Positions 57,142 to 64,000 of a stretch of 64,000 nt of DNA are shown here, one piece after another (within the stretch, counting starts at the first letter, position 1; each line of letters opens with the position of its first letter). Source of the DNA: Siphonodentalium dalli (lineage: Eukaryota > Mollusca > Scaphopoda > Gadilida > Siphonodentaliidae); assembly GCA_032622095.1 (NCBI GenBank), contig CP136061.1:63367127-63431126 (forward strand), given 5' to 3'. The notes under the pieces are model-generated. The model worked only from the letters and a program-made list of their open reading frames with translations, did not search any database and was not told the origin of the DNA. The position numbers were made by a program, and so were the translations under genes.

Positions 57142-58029
57142 CTGGATAAATAAGCCAACTTGAGATTAATTAGAGCATGTTTGCTAGCTATTATACATCG
57201 AGCCCCATGGTATGTTACTGTGGTAGAGCACACGGGTGGGTCTTAAGTGAACCATCAGTCGCTATATCACAAACATTTATGGGGCTCTGAGTCTTGATCA
57301 TCTGGCAGGGTCTATAGTAAACTGAGCCTACCTTTAAAAGTCTTCATCATGCATTTATTAGATACTCATGCAATACCAAACGGAACACAATCCAACATCA
57401 CATACATCTATACAGACAGCTTGACAGCAACATCACAACATCCAACATCAATCGAGAGATGTCCAACGAGAAAAGGACCCTGGTGAACAAATACATGGGT
57501 TGTAATTGCTACCTAATATATATCCAGAATGGATATAAATAAATATGTGAAATGTGATTGTGTCAAAAACCAACTTCCCTATTGTCGATATAAACAACTA
57601 TTTTGACACAATCCTAAATGTGACGAACAGTTAGAAATAAAACCTACATGCTAGTATAAAAGGGAGATTATGAATGCAGCGTGCGATTTCCACATCCCTA
57701 AACTATTGGGTAAAAAACAATAATATTATTAAAAACATTATAATAACGAGTATAAACATAACAAATATCACATACCATCCTTGGGAAAGCATAGGTCAGA
57801 TGTCATAACGTAGTATTCATCTTATACTTTATAACTGTGACATTCTTCAACCATTTGAAGAATTTCAAGTGCGATAATACTGAGTGTGTACCGACGGAAC
57901 GATGTTGTCACATCGAATGCTAATTATCAACTGAAAAGCGCGGCGAATAAAGTTACCTGTGATTGATGGCTGAGACACCTTAGTGTCCGACAGTTAGGTA
58001 TAATATTGGGCGCTAACATTGACAGAACA
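57142..58029. other. Upstream intron, no further exon recognised
   Basis: A small inverted repeat GTGATTGTGTCAAAA / TTTTGACACAATC lies at about 57550-57625. No FN3-like exon was found. Confidence 0.5.
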
Positions 58030-59112
58030 TAGACTAGTGGATGAAGTATTGGGCGAAAGTAGAAATATGAAGTAGCAAGATGCAGAACAGGTATGCGACT
58101 GGGAAAGGGAAGTGTATAGAAAGGAATAGCGCGGAATGGAACGAAATGAACCAAGTACACGGCATGAAATGATTGCAATGCGGCTATAAAATGTATATTA
58201 GTGAGTTAGGTTTAATAACTTAGTTAGTATACATGTGTAGCATGTAATAAAGGCATATACTGTTTTGGTATATAAAATAGCACTGTCACACTCTCCCCTC
58301 TGTTGACAAAATGACTTCCTAGTCATTTAAACCAACACTGAAAGGAAATGTCGCTAATAGACATGACTTTCAAACTCTGCAACTGATAATGGAAAATTAT
58401 CATCTATAAGATTCTCATACACAGAGATAACCTTGACACCGACCTATCTTCAGAACTGAAATCAAATATCAGCATTATATAACTGCAACTGTATCAACTG
58501 ACTCTTCACTATCTGGCGTAGACAGTAAACAACGTGAATACATCACACAATACCGCTGAAATGGAATCACCACTGATTCACACTGGCTGGCCCACCTGAG
58601 AACTTCAATAATGAATACACAACAATCAACACAAATATGTTAAAATCATAATCATATATAGAAAGGAACACTTTATCACCTCACAGAGTATATAAAAAAA
58701 ATATAATAGAATTCCTTGAAAACTGGTACCTCATATGAGTCGTAGCTCTACATGGATCGTCAGCTGGAATAACTGGAAATATCTCTGATCGTACGAAGAT
58801 GGTAAGTGATACCTAACAAAACATAATATCAATACATAATTTATAGAAGATTAGACTAGTGGATGAAGTATTGGGCGAAAGTAGAAATACGAAGTAGCAA
58901 GATGCAGAACAGGTATGCGACTGGGAACGGGAAGTGTATAGAACGAAATAGCGCGGAATGGAACGAAATGAAACAAGTACACGGAATGAAATGATTGCAA
59001 TGCGGCTATAAAATGTATATTAGTGAGTTAGGTTTAATAACTTAGTTAGTATACATGTGTAGCATGTAATAAAGGCATATACTGTTTTGGTATATAAAAT
59101 AGCACTGTCACA
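58030..59112 (+). mobile_element. LTR-like pair, possible TRIM-type element
   Basis: Two 261-bp direct repeats (58030-58290 and 58852-59112), differing at about six positions, flank 561 bp. Each begins TAGACTAGTGGATGAAG, contains GGCTATAAAATG and, about 60 bp later, TAATAAAGG, and ends TGTCACA. TATA plus AATAAA in a terminal direct repeat is what an LTR shows. There is no TG start or obvious primer-binding site, and the interior is non-coding, so a simple duplication remains possible. Confidence 0.6.
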
Positions 59113-59656
59113 TTACTTTAATTATATGTTAGGATACGTGGGAGGTTTTAAAGTGATGTGAAACACTCCGGTATGGTGATAAAATAGAAATGGAGAATAA
59201 TCTTGTTCAAAGTAGTAATTTTTGCAAACAGTATTTCCAAATTGACAACACACACTGTCATTCTTATAGATAGATGCGTCCCGAATTGAGTAGTAAATTT
59301 TTACAATTGAGCATAGTTCTGACGATGTTTTCTATGGAGTGGTACTGTCGATTTGCTTCAAATTTTCGGCGATGTGTAGAAATTGCATTCCTCCAGTTGT
59401 CATAACGCCTGAATATTAACTTATCAGTTTCACGCACCCAAACAAGTACATAATATGTCTTTAAGAATACTAATAATAGGTCAAGTCTAACATATTGTCA
59501 ATCCTAAAGTACTAAGTATTAAGTCAGCAGTAATCAGTTGTTTACATTTAAAGCATTTTGAATCCATGCATAAATCTCAACATTTTATCCAGTTTTGTTG
59601 ATGTATGTCAACTTTATTAGCACTGGAAGTCATCTGATCCTGTTCATTTATATATT
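59113..59656. other. Intron sequence without recognised gene
   Basis: Nothing recognised on either strand. Confidence 0.5.
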
Positions 59657-62600
59657 ACTAGCAGGTTAGCCCGCCACTGGGGGCAATCATCAGAAACATG
59701 ACAATTTTAAATTTTTTGTAATTAATTTGTTTAATTAATTAAATTAATTTTTTAATTTAAATGTTTTTGTTTTTTTTTCAATTTTACCCGATTTTTTTTT
59801 TCAATGTGTTAATTGAGCCTTTTAATTTACTGGCTTTTTTTCTCAATGAGTTAGTTGTGCCTTTTTAATTTTTTAATTTAATTTTTTGTTTTTCAATTTG
59901 ACCCGATTTGACCTTGAATTTATCATTTTCAAGGTCAAGGTAAGGTCGGGGTCACAATTTAACCCGTCCATGACACTTCCCGTAGGTAGCAAGTTTGAGC
60001 TCAATCGGTTCGAGTCTATAAAGGACACACACATATATATGACACTTCCCGTAGGTAGCAAGTTTGAGCTCAATCGGTTCGAGTCTATAAAGGACACACG
60101 CATAATTGTGCCTTTTTAATTTACTGGCTTTTTTAATAAATTTTTTAATTTTTTATCATTTTCAAGGTCAAGGTCAGGTCGGAGTCACAATTTAACCCGT
60201 CCATGACACTTCCCGTAGGTAGCAAGTTTGAGCTCAATCGGTTCGAGTCTATAAAGGACGCACACATATATATCATTTGTGGGTACCCGTTTCAAGGTGA
60301 AGATCTCCTCGGGCGGAAAAACTGAGCCGATGAAAATGTCCCCCGTTCCTAGGAAGTCCTAAGTACGTAAGAATCCCACAGAATCGAGTTCCAGATAACG
60401 TAAACAAAACCGTATGCGAAAGCCGAAGGGAATAAAGAGCGTTAACCGGTTAACGAACCCAAATATGGAAGATCTTTATCAACGACACTGCGGATACGAA
60501 CGCTCTTTAACTATCAACGCTATTAACCCCGCAGTGCCGTTTTTTGTGACTGAGAGTGGAGAATGGGTGCTCTGATCTTCTCCAAAACGCCGCAACGACC
60601 ATTCCCGTGGGTTTTTACCCTTAAATGGGAAGTTTGAGCCCAATCGGTGAAGCCGTTTTCGAGTCTATAGAGGACAAATATACACATATACACACACGGA
60701 GTTCTCAAAATATATAGGAGACTAGCAGGTTAGCCCGCCACTGGCGGAAATCGTCAGAAACATAACAATTTTTAAATTTAATTTTTTGTTTTTCAATGAG
60801 TTAATTGTGCCTTTTTAATTTTTTAATTTAATTTTTTGTTTTTCAATTTGACCCGATTTTTTGTGTTTTTCAATGAGATAATTGTGCCTTTTTAATTTTG
60901 TTTTCTTCAATTTGACCCGATTTGACCTTGAATTGATCATTTTTAAGGTCAAGAGAAATGATGGTACCCGTTCCTAGGGCGGAAAAACTGACCCGATGAA
61001 ATTATCCCCCCTTCCTAAGAACGACAGACATAAGAATCACACAACACGCATTTTTTGTTTTTCAATGAGTTAATTCTGCCTTTTTAATGAAGAGAAATTA
61101 TGGTACCTGTCCCTAAAAGAGGTATCATTCGATGAAAATCTCCCGCTTCCTAGGAACGACAGACATAAGAATCACACGACACGCATTTTCCAATGAGTTA
61201 ATTCTGCCTTTTTAATCAAGATAAATGCATTCCGGTTCCGGTGCGTTTTGCATCCGTAGTTTCGTATGCATTCGTCCGCATAGGTGACCATTTAGCAACG
61301 CCGATGGCAATAAAGAGCGTTACTCGGTTAACAATGCCAAATTGGTCAATATAAAGAGCGTGACTGCCTTAACCCCCGCAGAGCCGAGGACGGTGATTTT
61401 GATGATTGGGAGTGGAGAATGAGTGCTCAGAGCTTCTCCAAAACGCCGCGACGATGATTCCCGTGGGATTTTACCATTAGATGGGAAGTTTGAGCTCAAT
61501 CGAGCCAGCCGTTTTCGAGTCTATAGAGGACAAATATACACACACATATATATATTTATATACGTAGTTCTCAAAATAAATAGTACATTTGTGGGTACCC
61601 ATTTCAAGGTGAAGATCACCTAGGGCGGAAAAACTTACCCGATCCGCGTCCTAGGAAGCCCCAAGGGCGTAAGAATCACACAACACGCTCATGTCTATAC
61701 ACGCCCAGACCCAACCGATTAAAAACTTCCCCGTTCCTAGGAATGACAGACTTTTTAATCAAGAGAAATTATGATACCCGTCCCTAAAAGAGGTATGATT
61801 TTTTTTAACCTGCCCGTGGCCATTGAGCAGCCCCTGACAGAGGTTGTCCACCCTTACGAGATGGTCAATAGTCCCCGCAAAGAGCGGACAGTCAATTAAT
61901 CCCGCCGTGAACCCCATCACCAACGCGACATAATTTTGTTTGGTATCATGTGTTGCGTTCTAAAAATAGGTCGATTAGATCTAAAGCAACTCGAACTAAT
62001 GGCAGTCTTGCTATTCACAAAGAATTGTAAATGAACTGCGTCTGATCCAATTGTAAAAGTATTATGACTTCCAATAAATCTCTCCGCATAGGAAAGCACT
62101 CAAAAGTATTGTTCCCGTATATCTCTGCATAATAAATTTTTTCGATGCTAAATTTCGAGCGATAACGTTGCGTTGAATTGTAAACAAACGCTCCTTTATA
62201 GTGACGCGTCATATACAAACGCTCATTAAATTATCACTTGATTAACCACCGCAGTGCCGTTTTTTGTGAATGAGAGTGGAGAACAGGTGCTCTGAGCTTC
62301 TCCAAAATGCAGCGACGACGATTCCCGTGGGTTTTTACCCTTAGATGGGAAGTTTGAACTCAATCGAGCCAGCCGTTTTAGAGTCTATAGAGGACACATA
62401 TATTTATATATATACGTAGTTCTCAAAATATATAGGAGATTTGGTATAGTTGGCGCACCTACCATCGAAATTCAGAATTTTTCGATACCAACTGCCACCA
62501 TGGACGCCATCTTGGATTACAGAAAATGCCCAAATTTATTCTAGGTTGACCCTAAAATTTTAGTTTATCGACCAGACTATAGGTCCAATGCTTCAACAAC

Positions 62601-64000
62601 CAGACTAATTCATCTGCAGAATAATTGAATGCCACACCAGCGGATACTACCTGATTCTCTATTCGATACAGATGCGGCAGGTGTATAACACAATGCGCCC
62701 CAAATTATCTTCCCATTGATCATACGCGACATTTGCATATGAATTAAATTCCTATATGATTTGTATTGGGACCATGCAATGTGCCGTTAGAAGCGAGTTC
62801 CAGATAACGTAAACAAAACCGTATGCGAAAGCCGAAGGGAATAAAGAGCGTTAACCGGTTAACGAACCCAAATATGGAAGATCTTTATCAACGACACTGC
62901 AGATAGGAACGCTCTTTAACTATCAACGCTATTAACCCCGAAGTGCCGTTTTTTGTGACTGAGAGTGGAGAACGGGTGCTCTGAGCTTCTCCAAAACGCT
63001 GCGACGACCATTCCCGTCGGTTTTTACCCTTAGATGGTAAGTTTGAGCCCAATCGGTGCAGCCGTTTTCGATTCTATAATGTACACATATACACACATAT
63101 ATATTTATATACGGAGTTCTCAAAATATATAGTAGACTAGCAGGTTAGCCCGCCACTGGCGTGGTTGGTCAGAAACATGCCGCCACTGGCATGGTTGGTC
63201 AGAAACATGACATTTTTTAAATTATTTTGTTTTTATTTATTTTTTAATATTAATTTAATGTATTTAAAATTTAATTTATGTTTTTTTGAATATATTTAAT
63301 GTTTTTAAAATTTAATTTAATTTAATTATTTTAATTCATTTTTTGTTTCTGGCGGAAAAATTGACCCGATGAAATCCCCCCTTCCTAGGAACGACAGACA
63401 ACGCATTCTTTGTTTTTCAATGAGTTAATTCATGGTACCCGTCCTAAACTTCCCCCGTCGTTGAATTGTAAACAAACGCTTCTTAGATCAATTCTGCCTT
63501 TTTAATCGAGATAATTGCATTTCGTCCCGCATCCGTATTTTACGCATGGGTAGCCGTTTAGCAGCGTCGATTATTACAGATCAATTCTGCCTTTTTAATC
63601 GAGATAATTGCATTTCGTCCCGCATCCGTATTTTACGCATGGGTAGCCGTTTAGCAGCGTCGATTGTAATAAAGAGCGTTCGTCGTTAACAACTCCGTAT
63701 ATGGTCAATATAAAGATTGTTAATGCTTTAACCCCCCGAAGTGGCGTTTGCGGTGATTTTGATGATTGGGAGTGGAGAATCGGTGCTCAGAGCTTGTCCA
63801 AAATGCGACGTCGACGATCCCCGTAGGTTTTTACACTTATATACGAAATTTGAGCTCAATCTGTCCACGCGTTTTTGATTCTATGAAGTACACACATATA
63901 TACGGTCTCAAAATATATATATAGATAGACTAGATTGTTAGCCCGCTATTGGCGGCATTCGTCTTGGTCTCGATCGGTCAACCCGTTTTCGATTCTATGA
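59657..64000 (+). repeat. Array of RTE-tail-like short elements
   Basis: ACTAGCAGGTTAGCCCGCCA heads at 59657, 60720 and 63134 and a variant at 63928; tails AGTTTGAGCTCAATCGG, then GAGTCTATA(A/G)AGGACACAC, recur six or more times. 60390-60720 and 62793-63130 are about 330-bp near-identical copies containing GCGTTAACCGGTTAACG; related blocks are at 61310-61590, 62245-62440 and 63660-63910, and 63480-63580 is locally duplicated. There is no coding sequence. The array continues beyond the window edge. Confidence 0.75.

Noticed and set aside
54387-54695. 102-codon minus-strand frame as an ectodomain exon
   Set aside because: Splice borders do not match the phases of neighbouring exons, and no FN3 pattern is seen.
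57927-58178. 83-codon minus-strand frame with a hydrophobic N-terminus
   Set aside because: It lies across the LTR-like repeat, has no motif, and the second copy of the repeat does not preserve it.

Overview
The window is AT-rich, intron-rich eukaryotic DNA from an animal. It is dominated by the introns of one minus-strand gene, a receptor-type protein tyrosine phosphatase (RPTP). I reconstructed thirteen of its exons between 57141 (5' side) and 6268 (3' side). All twelve joins have GT/AG sites and keep the reading frame. In order they encode the membrane-proximal fibronectin-III-like ectodomain with an RRKR basic site, one transmembrane helix, a juxtamembrane linker, and a tyrosine phosphatase domain up to just past the HCSAGVGRTG catalytic loop. 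Earlier ectodomain exons and the last catalytic exon(s) lie outside the window or were not recognised. The layout resembles the R3 group of animal RPTPs (PTPRB/PTPRJ/PTPRO/Ptp10D-like). The WPD loop is unusual: it keeps the acid Asp but loses the flanking Pro, Gly and Pro. A mollusc or other lophotrochozoan source is only a guess, from the style of the repeats.

Layout from left to right. 1-6267: minisatellite, a near-perfect inverted-repeat MITE (886-1213), and a large TIR element (about 1203-5853) with internal repeats. 6268-21721: exons 13 to 8, separated by satellites (45 bp x about 21; 26 bp x about 19), foldback elements and degenerate tandem repeats. 21722-35356: a 13.6-kb intron holding pogo-like and piggyBac-like MITEs, an RTE-tail-like element, a frameshifted MULE transposase fragment, and a nested pair of TIR elements, the outer one with TTAA target duplications. 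35357-44988: exons 7 and 6, flanking a broken DIRS-like tyrosine-recombinase retrotransposon (36081-44056) that carries an L2/CR1-like LINE (about 41240-43574), followed by a tRNA-headed SINE with a matching LINE-type tail. 44989-57141: exons 5 to 1, with a 161-bp tandem array, an element bounded by inverted 18-bp satellites, more MITEs and an 800-bp foldback. 57142-64000: an LTR-like pair of 261-bp direct repeats and a dense array of RTE-tail-like repeats.

No CRISPR, operon, rRNA or confident tRNA gene is present. The only apparently intact cellular gene is the phosphatase; the other coding sequence is mobile-element protein, mostly decayed. The most useful observations are the exon reconstruction, the altered WPD loop, the DIRS end structure with the nested LINE, the nested TTAA element with CACACCTCA arrays, and several short-element families that recur within this one gene.
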